Source: Devosia psychrophila (GTDB lineage: Bacteria; Pseudomonadota; Alphaproteobacteria; Rhizobiales; Devosiaceae). From it: DNA of 41,599 bases. The notes beneath the pieces were generated by a model. It had not been told where the DNA came from and searched no databases. It saw only the letters and a program-made list of their open reading frames with translations. Positions 1-7,645 of the stretch are shown piece by piece. The first letter of the stretch is position 1. Each line of letters begins with the position of its first letter. The stretch lies in assembly GCF_000971275.1 (NCBI RefSeq), contig NZ_LAPV01000073.1, positions 1-41,599 of the forward strand, written 5' to 3'. A program made the position numbers and the translations under genes.

Positions 1-5
1 GCTCT

Positions 6-88
6 TTCTTATCCCTCCCCACAAGGGGAGGGATAAGAAGGAGCTGGGACCTTTGGTATGGCGCCTCCCTCCCCTGAATGGGGAGGGA
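6..88. repeat. Two CCCTCCCC/GGGGAGGG palindromes
   Basis: Two GC-rich inverted repeats sit downstream of the leftward sugar ABC operon. The first has 15-bp arms at 6-20 and 25-39 around a 4-base ACAA loop. The second has 9-bp arms at 66-74 and 80-88 around a 5-base loop. The same type of sequence recurs near 9511-9604. I recall such elements as dispersed intergenic repeats in Hyphomicrobiales. They could also help end transcription or protect the 3' end of the message. The rest of 1-176 shows no gene. Confidence 0.7.
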
Positions 89-176
89 TTGAGGGTGGGG
101 TGATGGGAGCCACAATGCCCCTTGTAAGCACTGACCTGATGAGGGGAGGAGACGATGAACACTGGCGCCCGCGCGA

Positions 177-905
177 TCAGGTCAGCACCACATGCCGGGT
201 TAGTTCTTCGATTGTCGTATCGGCCTTGGCGACGTCGAAGACCTTTGTCCCGTGGCTCATGATGACGAAGCGGTCGCAGACCTGGTGGGCGTGGTAGAGA
301 TTGTGGGTCACCAGCACGCTCGAAACCCCCTCGGCCTTGAGCTTGAGCACCTGGCCGAGCAGGGCTTCGGTTTCGCGCACCGACAGGGCCGAGGTCGGTT
401 CGTCGAGCAGTAGAATGCGGCGTTTGAAGAAGACAGCGCGGGCGATGGCGACGGCCTGTTTCTGACCACCGGACAGATCGCCGACCAGCTTGTCGGGGCT
501 ATCGATGCCAGAAATGTGGACGGCGCTTTCGAGCACCTGCATGGCGATGTCGCGCATCTGCTTGAGGTCGAGGAAGCCGAAACGGTCGGTGAGTTCGCGG
601 CCGAGGAAGATGTTGCGCGAGATGGAGAGGCAATCCACCAAAGCCGTGTTCTGGTAGATGGTTTCAATACCCGCCTCGGCGCTGTCGCGGCGGTTGGCAA
701 AATCCTGCCGCTGGCCGTCGACGGAAATATAGCCCGAGCTGGGGCGGTGAATGCCCGAGAGCATGTTGACCGTGGTGGATTTGCCGGCGCCATTGTCGCC
801 GAGCAGGCCGACGACTTCGCTGTGGCCGACTTCGAAGCTGAGATCGGTGAGGGCCTTGAGCGGCCCGAAGGTCTTGGTGATATTGTGCAGGGCCAACAGG
901 CTCAT
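177..905 (-). CDS. Sugar ABC transporter ATP-binding protein, single domain (FrcA-like)
   Basis: This 242-residue cytoplasmic ATPase should power the permease encoded just upstream. It has one nucleotide-binding domain: Walker A GDNGAGKST near residues 36-44, signature LSGGQ near 144, Walker B ILLLDEPTSA near 164, and a switch histidine in LVTHN. Many sugar importers of the ribose/xylose class use a duplicated ATPase of about 500 residues. The single-domain size matches the fructose-type FrcA subfamily. Its ATG overlaps the permease stop by 4 bases (ATGA), so translation is probably coupled. It is the last gene of the aldehyde dehydrogenase, binding protein, permease, ATPase operon. The exact sugar is not evident from sequence. 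Confidence 0.93.
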   Translation of the reverse strand: MSLLALHNITKTFGPLKALTDLSFEVGHSEVVGLLGDNGAGKSTTVNMLSGIHRPSSGYISVDGQRQDFANRRDSAEAGIETIYQNTALVDCLSISRNIFLGRELTDRFGFLDLKQMRDIAMQVLESAVHISGIDSPDKLVGDLSGGQKQAVAIARAVFFKRRILLLDEPTSALSVRETEALLGQVLKLKAEGVSSVLVTHNLYHAHQVCDRFVIMSHGTKVFDVAKADTTIEELTRHVVLT

Positions 906-1927
906 GTGGAGGCTCCCCGGCGATCGAGGCCGTGGTTGAAGATCGAGGCCACGACGATCAGCGTGGCGATGAACATGTCGAGATAGAATCCGGGCGCGCG
1001 CATCAGTAGCAGCACATCGGTGATGGTGAAGATCAGCATGACGCCAAGGAACACGCCGAGGATGGAACCGCGGCCGCCGCGCAAGGAGAGCCCGCCGATG
1101 ACGCAGGCGGCGATGGCCTGGAGTTCAAGGCCGGCGCCCTGCCCCGGCTGCACCGAACCAACGCGGGTGGTGGCGAGAATGCCGGCAAAGGCCGCCATGA
1201 AGCCGGCGATGGCGAAGGCGGTGAGCTTGACACGGTTGGTATTGACGCCGATGGCCGTCGCCGCCGAGCGATTGCCGCCGGTGGCGAAGACGTGGTTGCC
1301 GAACTTGTGGCGATGCAGCAGGGCGTAGAACACCAGGCACAGGCCGATGAACCAGATGAAGGCAGCGTTGATGCCGAACAGGGTGCCGGAGAACAGCTCG
1401 TTGAACACCGGATTGGGATCAAAGCGGACCTGCACCGCGCCATTGAGCAGCAGCACGGCGCCGCGCCAGAACAACAGGCCACCGAGGGTGACGATGAAAC
1501 TGGGGAGGTTAAACCGGAGCGTCAGCGCGCCGTTTAGCAGGCCAATGGCGGCGCCGATCAACAGGCCGGCCGGGGCGGCGAGGAAAGCGTCGACGCCATT
1601 GCCGACCAGCATGGCCATGACGATGGCGGTGAAGGTGTAAACCGAGCCGATGGAGAGATCGAATTCGCCGGCGATCATCAGCATGCCGGCGCCCAGCGCC
1701 AGGCAACCCAGCACCGGGACCGAGCGCATCATGATGCCCATGTTGGCGGACGAGAGATAGCGGAAGTCGTCGGGGTAGAGCAGGCCGGCGATGATGCAGC
1801 CGAGCTGGACCGCGACAAAGACCAGCAGGATGGCGCCTGCGGGCATGGTGAGAAGCGCATGCAGCCGCTGGGCAGCGGTTGGCCTGGGCATGGCGGCGCG
1901 ATGATCGATCATGTCGGTCACGGTCAT
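902..1927 (-). CDS. Sugar ABC transporter permease (FrcC/RbsC family)
   Basis: This 341-residue polytopic inner-membrane protein of the BPD_transp_2 family has roughly eight to ten hydrophobic segments. Family hallmarks include a GEFDLSIGSV stretch after the early helices and a GGxSLxGGRGS stretch late in the protein, near the expected ATPase-coupling region. It would form the channel that takes sugar from the periplasmic binding protein encoded upstream and is driven by the ATPase downstream. It overlaps the ATPase gene by 4 bases and follows the binding-protein gene by 52 bases. The N-terminus is hydrophilic for about 25 residues, and internal methionines make the precise start slightly uncertain. 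Confidence 0.92.
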   Translation of the reverse strand: MTVTDMIDHRAAMPRPTAAQRLHALLTMPAGAILLVFVAVQLGCIIAGLLYPDDFRYLSSANMGIMMRSVPVLGCLALGAGMLMIAGEFDLSIGSVYTFTAIVMAMLVGNGVDAFLAAPAGLLIGAAIGLLNGALTLRFNLPSFIVTLGGLLFWRGAVLLLNGAVQVRFDPNPVFNELFSGTLFGINAAFIWFIGLCLVFYALLHRHKFGNHVFATGGNRSAATAIGVNTNRVKLTAFAIAGFMAAFAGILATTRVGSVQPGQGAGLELQAIAACVIGGLSLRGGRGSILGVFLGVMLIFTITDVLLLMRAPGFYLDMFIATLIVVASIFNHGLDRRGAST

Positions 1928-1948
1928 ATCCGGTTAAGAGAGGGTGGT

Positions 1949-1973
1949 GGCCCCGGCCGGTGAGACCGGGGCC
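1949..1973 (-). other. Stem-loop between binding-protein and permease genes
   Basis: An 8-bp perfect GC stem (GGCCCCGG at 1949-1956, CCGGGGCC at 1966-1973) with a 9-base loop lies just after the binding-protein stop codon and before the permease start. Such hairpins commonly stabilise the 3' end of the binding-protein message, so that it is made in excess over the membrane subunits. No T-run follows, so a full terminator is unlikely. Confidence 0.55.
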
Positions 1974-1979
1974 GTCAGA

Positions 1980-2936
1980 TCAGCGATAGGTGCCGATGAA
2001 GGGTTTCACGACGCCGATGCGTTCCTTGTCGAGGAAGGCACCCTGGCCGGTATCGACGTCGGTCGGGGTCAGGCCATAGCGAGCCGCCAGCGCGATCTGG
2101 GCGATGGGGTAGTAACCCTGCAGGTAGGGCTGCTGGTCCATGGTGGCGAACATGGCGCCGGATTCGACGGCATTGACGATTTCGACCGCGAGATCGAAGC
2201 CGCCGAAGGGCACATCGACGCCCGCATCCTTGATCGCACCAGCACCAACGGTGGAAGTAACCGAGCCGGTGCCGAACACGGCCTTGATGTCGGGATTGGC
2301 GATCAGGGCCTGGGCCATGATGTTCTGGGCTTCGGCCGGATCGAGACCGGCACGCACGGTTTCAACCTTGATGCCGTGTTCGGTCATGGCACGCTCGATG
2401 CCGCCGCCACGCGCCACCGCAAAGCTTGCTTCGGGGATTTCACGCGGGTTGAAGACGGTGTCGCCTTCCTTGAGACCGAATTTTTCGATCATGCGGATGC
2501 CCAGCTCGTAGCCCGAGGCTTCCTCGTCCATGCCGACATAGGCTTGGCGGCAATTGCCGGCGGCGCCTTCGAGGTCGTCATTGTTGAAGCCGATGACGAT
2601 GATGCCGGCGTCGACTGCGGCGCAGATGCTGTCGTCGAAGGCGTCGGAGCTCGAAATGGCGACGGCGATGCCTGCAACGCCGGTTGCCACCGCGCTTTCG
2701 ATCAGATCGTTCTGACGGATCGGGTCATTGTTGGCATATTGCACGTCGAGATCGACGTTGAAGGCGGCCGCGGCGTCCTGGGCGCCCTTCACCACCGGAT
2801 TGAAGAACTGCACGCTGGGGTCGAGATAGATGATCATGGTGGCTTTCACCGCCTCATCCTGCGCGATTGCGCCGCCGGCGGATGCCAGCATGGTGCAACC
2901 AGCCAAAAGGCCTGCCGTCAGTTTGGTCAGTTTCAT
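1980..2936 (-). CDS. Periplasmic sugar-binding protein of ABC transporter
   Basis: This 318-residue exported protein has a signal peptide of about 25 residues (basic MKLTK start, hydrophobic core, AIA-QDE cleavage region). The mature part follows the periplasmic-binding-protein family 4 (RbsB/FrcB-like) layout, with stretches such as YLDPSVQFFNPVVKGA near the start and GFDLAVEIVNAVESG late. It should capture a sugar and deliver it to the permease. A strong GGGAGG ribosome-binding site lies about 10 bases before the ATG. It sits between the aldehyde dehydrogenase and the permease in one leftward operon. Neighbouring dehydrogenases suggest an aldose that is oxidised after entry, but the ligand cannot be read from sequence. 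Confidence 0.92.
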   Translation of the reverse strand: MKLTKLTAGLLAGCTMLASAGGAIAQDEAVKATMIIYLDPSVQFFNPVVKGAQDAAAAFNVDLDVQYANNDPIRQNDLIESAVATGVAGIAVAISSSDAFDDSICAAVDAGIIVIGFNNDDLEGAAGNCRQAYVGMDEEASGYELGIRMIEKFGLKEGDTVFNPREIPEASFAVARGGGIERAMTEHGIKVETVRAGLDPAEAQNIMAQALIANPDIKAVFGTGSVTSTVGAGAIKDAGVDVPFGGFDLAVEIVNAVESGAMFATMDQQPYLQGYYPIAQIALAARYGLTPTDVDTGQGAFLDKERIGVVKPFIGTYR

Positions 2937-2962
2937 TGTTTAGTCCTCCCTGTTAATCGGAT

Positions 2963-3008
2963 GCGGGCCTCCTCAGGTCCCGCTTCCGGCGGCGTCCTCA
3001 CGCCGCCG
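2963..3008 (-). other. Two hairpins between aldehyde dehydrogenase and binding-protein genes
   Basis: This 98-base gap has two stems: GCGGG at 2963-2967 with CCCGC at 2979-2983, and an 8-bp stem CGGCGGCG/CGCCGCCG at 2987-2994 and 3001-3008 with a 6-base loop. No T-run follows on the transcribed strand. They may adjust message levels between the enzyme and the transporter genes rather than end transcription completely. Confidence 0.45.
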
Positions 3009-3034
3009 AATTCTTATGTCCCCGCTTCAGCTTC

Positions 3035-4564
3035 TTAGTGCTGGAACCAGGGCTGCCCGCGTCCGAGGGTCATGTGCAGACCTTTGAACTGGGAATATTC
3101 ATCGAAGCCGAGGCGGCCAAGTTCGCGGCCGGTGCCGCTTTTCTTGTAGCCACCGATCGGTAATTCCGGGGTGCCGTCGATCACCGAATTGATCCAGCAG
3201 CGACCGGCGCGGATTTTGCGTGTGGTCTGGATGGCGTTTTCAAGATCGCGCGACCAGACACTGGCCGACAGACCGAATGGAATGCCGTTGGCCAGTGCGA
3301 CAGCCTCCTCGGGCGTATCGAAACCGATTGTTGCCAGCACCGGCCCGAAGATTTCCTCCTGGGCGATGCGCATGTCGGGACGCACTTTGTCGAATATCGT
3401 CGGGGCAAAGAAGTTTCCCGATTTGGCGTCGATCATGTCGCCGCCGAGCAGCAGTTCGGCGCCTTCATCGACACCGGCTGCAACGAGGCTCGCCACCTTT
3501 TCGAGATGGTTCTGGCTGACCATGGCGCCGTAGCGCGTGCCGGCGCCGAGCGGATCGCCAAAGGGCAGCTTGCGCGACAACGCGAGTACACGCTCCAGCA
3601 AAGCCGGGCGGATCGAGTTTTCTACGATCAGCCGGCTGCCCGAAATGCAGCACTGGCCGGCATTGTGATAGACGCCATAGGCAATGCCATCGGCGGCGGC
3701 TTCTAGATCGGCATCGGCGAAGACCACCTGAGGGCCCTTGCCGCCCAGCTCAAGGCCGACGCGCTTGACGCCGCTAGCTGCGAGACCCGCCAGATGCGTG
3801 CCGACGCGGACCGAGCCGGTAAAGGCGATCACATCGACGCGGGGGTCTTCGGCCAGCACCTGTCCCACGGCGGGGCCATAGCCGGTGATGACGTTGAACA
3901 CGCCGGGCGGCAGGCCCGCTTCAAGCGCCAGTTCGGCGAGGCGAATGGTGGTGCCGGAGGTGTACTCGCTTGGCTTGGCGACGACGGTGCAGCCAGCGCC
4001 GAGAGCCCACGGAACACGCTCGGAGACGATGATGAAGGGGAAGTTCCACGGCGTAATGATACCGACGACACCGGCCGGTTCGCGCAGCACAAGGCCAAGG
4101 CGGTTTTCGCCGATGGCATTGTGGGTAGACCCTTCGAGGCCACGCGACTGCCCGGCGGCGTAGTTCCACAGGTCGGCGCAATAGCCGATTTCGCCCTTGG
4201 CCTGATCCAGAGGCTTGCCGGTTTCGAGGCATTCGACGAGGCCGAGTTCATCGACGTTCTCGAGAATTTTAGCGGCGACGGCATGAAGGATGGTCGAGCG
4301 TTCAGCGCCGCTCATGCGCGGCCAGGGGCCATGATCAAAGGCCTTGCGCGCGGCGGCGATGGCCAGGCCCGCATCGGCGGTGGTGCCCGCCGGCCATTCT
4401 CCGATGACCTTGCCGCGATGGCCGGGGCTTTCGCGGGTGACGGTTTCGCCAGACTGTGCATCGACCGACTTGCCGTCGATCAACATGCGATAGGTGCGTT
4501 TACTCGCCAGCCGCGGATCATTAAGGTTCGGCGCAACGAAATTGTCTTGAAAGCGTGACTGCAT
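3035..4564 (-). CDS. NAD(P)-dependent aldehyde dehydrogenase
   Basis: This 509-residue cytoplasmic enzyme of the ALDH superfamily oxidises an aldehyde to its acid. Visible hallmarks are TPWNFPF (catalytic-site Asn near 174), FTGS near 248-251, LELGGKGPQ with the general-base Glu near 272, and NAGQCC with the nucleophilic Cys near 306. Length is normal for the family. It is the first gene of the leftward operon with the sugar transporter and faces the GntR regulator across 130 bases. Next to a XylB-like dehydrogenase it could act on a pentose-derived semialdehyde, as alpha-ketoglutarate semialdehyde dehydrogenase does in the oxidative xylose route. Lactaldehyde or glycolaldehyde are equally possible. 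No clear ribosome-binding site precedes the chosen ATG. Confidence 0.93.
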   Translation of the reverse strand: MQSRFQDNFVAPNLNDPRLASKRTYRMLIDGKSVDAQSGETVTRESPGHRGKVIGEWPAGTTADAGLAIAAARKAFDHGPWPRMSGAERSTILHAVAAKILENVDELGLVECLETGKPLDQAKGEIGYCADLWNYAAGQSRGLEGSTHNAIGENRLGLVLREPAGVVGIITPWNFPFIIVSERVPWALGAGCTVVAKPSEYTSGTTIRLAELALEAGLPPGVFNVITGYGPAVGQVLAEDPRVDVIAFTGSVRVGTHLAGLAASGVKRVGLELGGKGPQVVFADADLEAAADGIAYGVYHNAGQCCISGSRLIVENSIRPALLERVLALSRKLPFGDPLGAGTRYGAMVSQNHLEKVASLVAAGVDEGAELLLGGDMIDAKSGNFFAPTIFDKVRPDMRIAQEEIFGPVLATIGFDTPEEAVALANGIPFGLSASVWSRDLENAIQTTRKIRAGRCWINSVIDGTPELPIGGYKKSGTGRELGRLGFDEYSQFKGLHMTLGRGQPWFQH

Positions 4565-4626
4565 GAGTGTCGCAACGGCGGGCTAAGCCCACCCTCCCCG
4601 AGCATCCGGACGTTTTCGTTACGTCC

Positions 4627-4676
4627 TGTATGGAATTGTATGGTACCGTATGGCGCATTGGCATTCCCTGTCAATG
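4627..4676. promoter_or_regulatory. Divergent promoter with three 10-bp-phased GTATGG repeats
   Basis: The motif GTATGG occurs at 4628-4633, 4638-4643 and 4648-4653, exactly one helical turn apart, so all copies lie on one face of the DNA. A CATTG/CAATG inverted pair lies at 4656-4660 and 4672-4676. On the minus strand TTGACA (4674 to 4669) could be the -35 element for the aldehyde dehydrogenase operon. Its -10 region would then fall on the repeats. The likely binder is the GntR/FCD regulator encoded alongside. That assignment is an inference from position and spacing. Confidence 0.6.
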
Positions 4677-4694
4677 GCATGGGCGAGATGAAAT

Positions 4695-5378
4695 ATGACT
4701 CTTGATATGCAGGTGGCTGAGAGCGGTGAAAGCGCCGCTGCGTCAATCGAAAAGGATCTGCGCCGCGCCATCATCGAGCTGGAGCTATTGCCCGGTTCGC
4801 GCCTCAGCGAGCAGGACATCGCGACCCGCCTCGGGGTGTCTCGGCAGCCGGTGCGCGAGGCGCTGATTCGGCTGGCAAATTCGCGGCTGATCGAAATTCG
4901 CCCGCATCGCGGCACGGTGGTGGCGCGCATTTCCGCAAAAGAAATGACCGAGGCGCTGTTTGTCAGGCAGTCGGTGGAAATCGCCGTGGTGGCCAAGGCG
5001 GCGCAAAATTTCGACGCCTGGCAGCGAAAGCGGATCGCAAGCCTGTTGGGCAAGCAGGAGGAAGCTGCCGGCAAGCTCGACCATGCTGGCTTTCGCGAGC
5101 ATGACGAGGCGTTTCATTTCGCGGTGGCGCAGGGCGCCGGCGTCGGCATTGCCTGGATCGCCATTGCCGACATGAAGACGCATATGGACCGCGTCTGCAA
5201 CATGACGCTGCAAAGCGAAGCCGACATGGCGCGCCGGGTGCGCGAACACCGCGCCATCATGGCGGCGATCGACGACCACGATGTCGAAGCGGCCAAGACC
5301 GCGATGGCCGAGCATCTTGGCAGTATTCTCGACGACCTTCCCGAACTCGAAACCAAGCATTCGAGTCTGTTTATCTAG
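4695..5378 (+). CDS. GntR family transcriptional regulator, FCD (FadR-type) domain
   Basis: This 227-residue DNA-binding regulator has an N-terminal winged helix-turn-helix at about residues 18-80 (SEQDIATRLGVSRQPVREAL) and a C-terminal all-helical FCD ligand-binding domain at about 90-215. The FCD metal ligands appear in HDEAFHF and REHRAIM. FCD-type GntR proteins usually repress catabolic operons and release DNA when a sugar acid or other carboxylate binds. It is divergent from the aldehyde dehydrogenase and sugar transporter operon and is followed after 20 bases by the SDR gene, so it likely controls both. An internal ATG at 4707 is an alternative start. Confidence 0.93.
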   Translation: MTLDMQVAESGESAAASIEKDLRRAIIELELLPGSRLSEQDIATRLGVSRQPVREALIRLANSRLIEIRPHRGTVVARISAKEMTEALFVRQSVEIAVVAKAAQNFDAWQRKRIASLLGKQEEAAGKLDHAGFREHDEAFHFAVAQGAGVGIAWIAIADMKTHMDRVCNMTLQSEADMARRVREHRAIMAAIDDHDVEAAKTAMAEHLGSILDDLPELETKHSSLFI

Positions 5379-5398
5379 ACCATTAGTGAGCCTGACCA

Positions 5399-6169
5399 AT
5401 GAGTGAATTTGCCCGTTATCCAAGCCTTGATGGCCTCCCCGTAGTTATCTCCGGCGGCGCTTCGGGTATTGGCGAATCCCTGGTGCGCAACTTTGCGGCG
5501 CAGGGCGCCAAGGTTGGCTTTGTCGATATCCAGGCTGACAGGGGCAATGCTCTGGCTGACGAGATCAATGCATCGGGCCAGGTGGCGAAGTTTACGCAAT
5601 GCGACGTTACCAATACCGAAGCCTATCAGGCAGCGATTGCCGGCTTTGCAGCCTCGCATGGCGACGCGCTGGTGCTGGTCAACAATGCGGCGCATGACCA
5701 GCGCCACGAATGGGCCGAGGTGACGCCGGCCTATTGGGACGAGCGCATGGGGGTCAATCTCAAGCACGCGTTTTTTGCCATCCAGGCGGTGGCGCCGGGC
5801 ATGATCGCAGCGAAACGCGGCTCGATCATCAATACCGGCTCGATCAGCTGGATGATCATGTCGCCGAAAATCCCGGTTTACGAGACGGCCAAGGCCGCGA
5901 CGCACGGCCTGACCCGCGCCATGGCACGCGAGCTGGGCAAGCACGGCATCCGCGTCAACTCACTGGTGCCCGGTTGGGTGATGACCGAGCGGCAGCTGAC
6001 CCACTGGATCGACGAAACCGCCGAGGCACAGATAGAGGCGACGCAGGCGCTGGCGGGTCGGGTCTATCCCGACGACTGTTCCCGAATGGCGCTATTCCTC
6101 GCGGCCGAAGACAGCGCCATGATCTCGGCGCAGCAATTCCTGGTGGATGGTGGATGGGCCAACACCTGA
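5399..6169 (+). CDS. SDR family sugar dehydrogenase, XylB-like
   Basis: This 256-residue short-chain dehydrogenase/reductase has the nucleotide-binding GGASGIG at residues 19-25, the NNA motif near 95-97, Ser148 in NTGSISW, and the catalytic pair Tyr161 and Lys165 in YETAK. Several stretches (YPSL at the start, AYWDERMGVNLKH, QAVAPGM, GSISW, YETAKA) match what I recall of Caulobacter D-xylose dehydrogenase XylB. That enzyme oxidises xylose to xylonolactone with NAD. It lies 20 bases after the GntR gene on the same strand. Together with the neighbouring sugar transporter and aldehyde dehydrogenase it suggests an oxidative aldose route. The sugar acid dehydratases such a route needs are not in the window. 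Confidence 0.88.
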   Translation: MSEFARYPSLDGLPVVISGGASGIGESLVRNFAAQGAKVGFVDIQADRGNALADEINASGQVAKFTQCDVTNTEAYQAAIAGFAASHGDALVLVNNAAHDQRHEWAEVTPAYWDERMGVNLKHAFFAIQAVAPGMIAAKRGSIINTGSISWMIMSPKIPVYETAKAATHGLTRAMARELGKHGIRVNSLVPGWVMTERQLTHWIDETAEAQIEATQALAGRVYPDDCSRMALFLAAEDSAMISAQQFLVDGGWANT

Positions 6170-6192
6170 TCGGTTAGCGGGTTAGGGGCTTC

Positions 6193-6903
6193 TTAGTGCC
6201 CGACGCCCAATAGGCGGTCCACTGTTTCGGGCTGTGCGGCGAGGGCCGCCGGAGTTCCCTGCCAGGCCACACGGCCGCGTTCGAGGATAACCACGCTCTC
6301 GGCGAAATCCAGAGCGGCCTTGATGCGCTGCTCGACCAGCAGGATGGTCATCGCTTTGCTGGCGGCAAGGTGAGCGAAAGTCTCCATCAGCTCCTCGCAG
6401 ATAACCGGGGCGAGGCCTTCGAGCGGTTCGTCCAGCAGCAGCACCGCGGGTTGGCCGAGGATGGTCCGCGCGGTGCTCAGCATCTGCTGCTCGCCGCCCG
6501 ATAGCTGCGAGCCGAGATTACGCCGCCGCTCCTTGAGGCGCGGAAACATGGCATAGGCTTCTTCGATCGCGGTCTTGGGCCGGTCCTTGAGCCCGACAAA
6601 CAGGTTTTCTTCCACGGTCAGCGATTTAAAGATCGCTCGGCTCTGTGGCACGTAGCCCAGCCCGGCCAGGGCCCTCCCCGAGCCATCCAGCGCGGTAAGC
6701 TCCGTGTCGCCGAGCGCGACGGTTCCGCCATGGCGTTTGGTCTGCCCGGCCAATGTTGCCAACAAGGTGGTCTTGCCCATGCCATTGCGGCCTAATAAGG
6801 CCATTCGGCCGCCCGCCGGCACGACAAAACTCACCTCTTCAATGATGCGGGTGGGGCCATAGCCGGCGCTTAGCCCGCTGACCTCAAGCCGCGCTGCGGT
6901 CAT
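6193..6903 (-). CDS. ABC transporter ATP-binding protein, LivF type
   Basis: This 236-residue ATPase is the second nucleotide-binding subunit of a hydrophobic amino acid type (HAAT) importer. It has Walker A GRNGMGKTT at 38-46, signature LSGGEQQ, Walker B VLLLDEPLEGLAP and a switch histidine replaced by Gln in VEQR, as is normal for LivF proteins. The start is taken at MTAARLEVSG because upstream codons would fall inside the LivG gene. An ATG two codons earlier (6909) is possible. It overlaps livG by 20 bases and is last in the operon. It ends 23 bases from the convergent SDR gene. A substrate other than branched amino acids is likely given the aromatic-acid neighbours. Confidence 0.9.
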   Translation of the reverse strand: MTAARLEVSGLSAGYGPTRIIEEVSFVVPAGGRMALLGRNGMGKTTLLATLAGQTKRHGGTVALGDTELTALDGSGRALAGLGYVPQSRAIFKSLTVEENLFVGLKDRPKTAIEEAYAMFPRLKERRRNLGSQLSGGEQQMLSTARTILGQPAVLLLDEPLEGLAPVICEELMETFAHLAASKAMTILLVEQRIKAALDFAESVVILERGRVAWQGTPAALAAQPETVDRLLGVGH

Positions 6904-7645
6904 TGGCATAGCTCCCCAGATAGGCTTCGCGCACCCGGGCATCGTTGGACACCTCGGCCGGCGTGCCGTCGAAAATGATGGCGCCCGCTGCCAGCACGAT
7001 GACGCGCTGGGCGAAGCGGAACACGAAATCCATGTCATGCTCGATCATCAGCACGGCGAGGTCGGCGGGCAATTGTGCCAGGGCCTTCTCGATCAGAACA
7101 GTATCCGAACTCGGCACCCCCGCCGCCGGCTCATCGAGCAGCAGGACTTTGGGTCGCAGCGCCATAGCCAGCGCAATTTCCAGCAGGCGTTGCTGGCCAT
7201 AGGCGATGTCGCTGACCTTGACCTGGGCGATGTGGCAGAGGTTGAGCAGACCGAGGATTTCGGAGGTTTCGGCCACGACGTCCTTCATGCCGCGATAATC
7301 GGTAAAGGCCTGCCCGGTGCGGCCCTGCCGCTGCAATATGCCCAGCGCCACATGCTCTTCCGGCGTCATTTCCGAAAATAGCCGCGTTATCTGGAAGCTG
7401 CGCACCAGCCCCGCCTTGACGCGCTGTGAGGGCGAATATTTCGACACGTCGTGACCGTTGACAAACACTGCGCCGGCGTCGGGCTTGAGCAGGCCGGTGA
7501 CCAGGTTGACGAAGGTCGTCTTGCCGGCACCATTGGGTCCGATCAGCGCGATGCGGTCGCCCTTCTCCAGCGCCAGCGACACGTCGTCGGTCACGGCGAG
7601 CCCACCGAAATGCTTCTTGAGATTGCGCACTTCAAAAAAGCTCAT
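6884..7645 (-). CDS. ABC transporter ATP-binding protein, LivG type
   Basis: This 253-residue ATPase is the first nucleotide-binding subunit of the HAAT importer. Walker A GPNGAGKTT lies at 36-44, a Q-loop in RSFQITRLF, and Walker B in VLLLDEPAAGVP. The usual signature is degraded: around YGQQRLLEIA there is no LSxGQ, but YGxQR is common in LivG. The C-terminus carries the LivG-type tail with VREAYLGSY. The start MSFFEVRNLK gives a 4-base ATGA overlap with livM. The open frame continues far upstream, but that part is antisense-like arginine-rich sequence inside livM and is rejected. Confidence 0.92.
   Translation of the reverse strand: MSFFEVRNLKKHFGGLAVTDDVSLALEKGDRIALIGPNGAGKTTFVNLVTGLLKPDAGAVFVNGHDVSKYSPSQRVKAGLVRSFQITRLFSEMTPEEHVALGILQRQGRTGQAFTDYRGMKDVVAETSEILGLLNLCHIAQVKVSDIAYGQQRLLEIALAMALRPKVLLLDEPAAGVPSSDTVLIEKALAQLPADLAVLMIEHDMDFVFRFAQRVIVLAAGAIIFDGTPAEVSNDARVREAYLGSYANDRSAA

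Noticed and set aside
1944..3038. 364-codon plus-strand frame over the sugar-binding-protein gene
   Set aside because: It is a mirror of the binding-protein codons in high-GC DNA, rich in Gly, Ala, Asp and His, and has no ribosome-binding site or motif.
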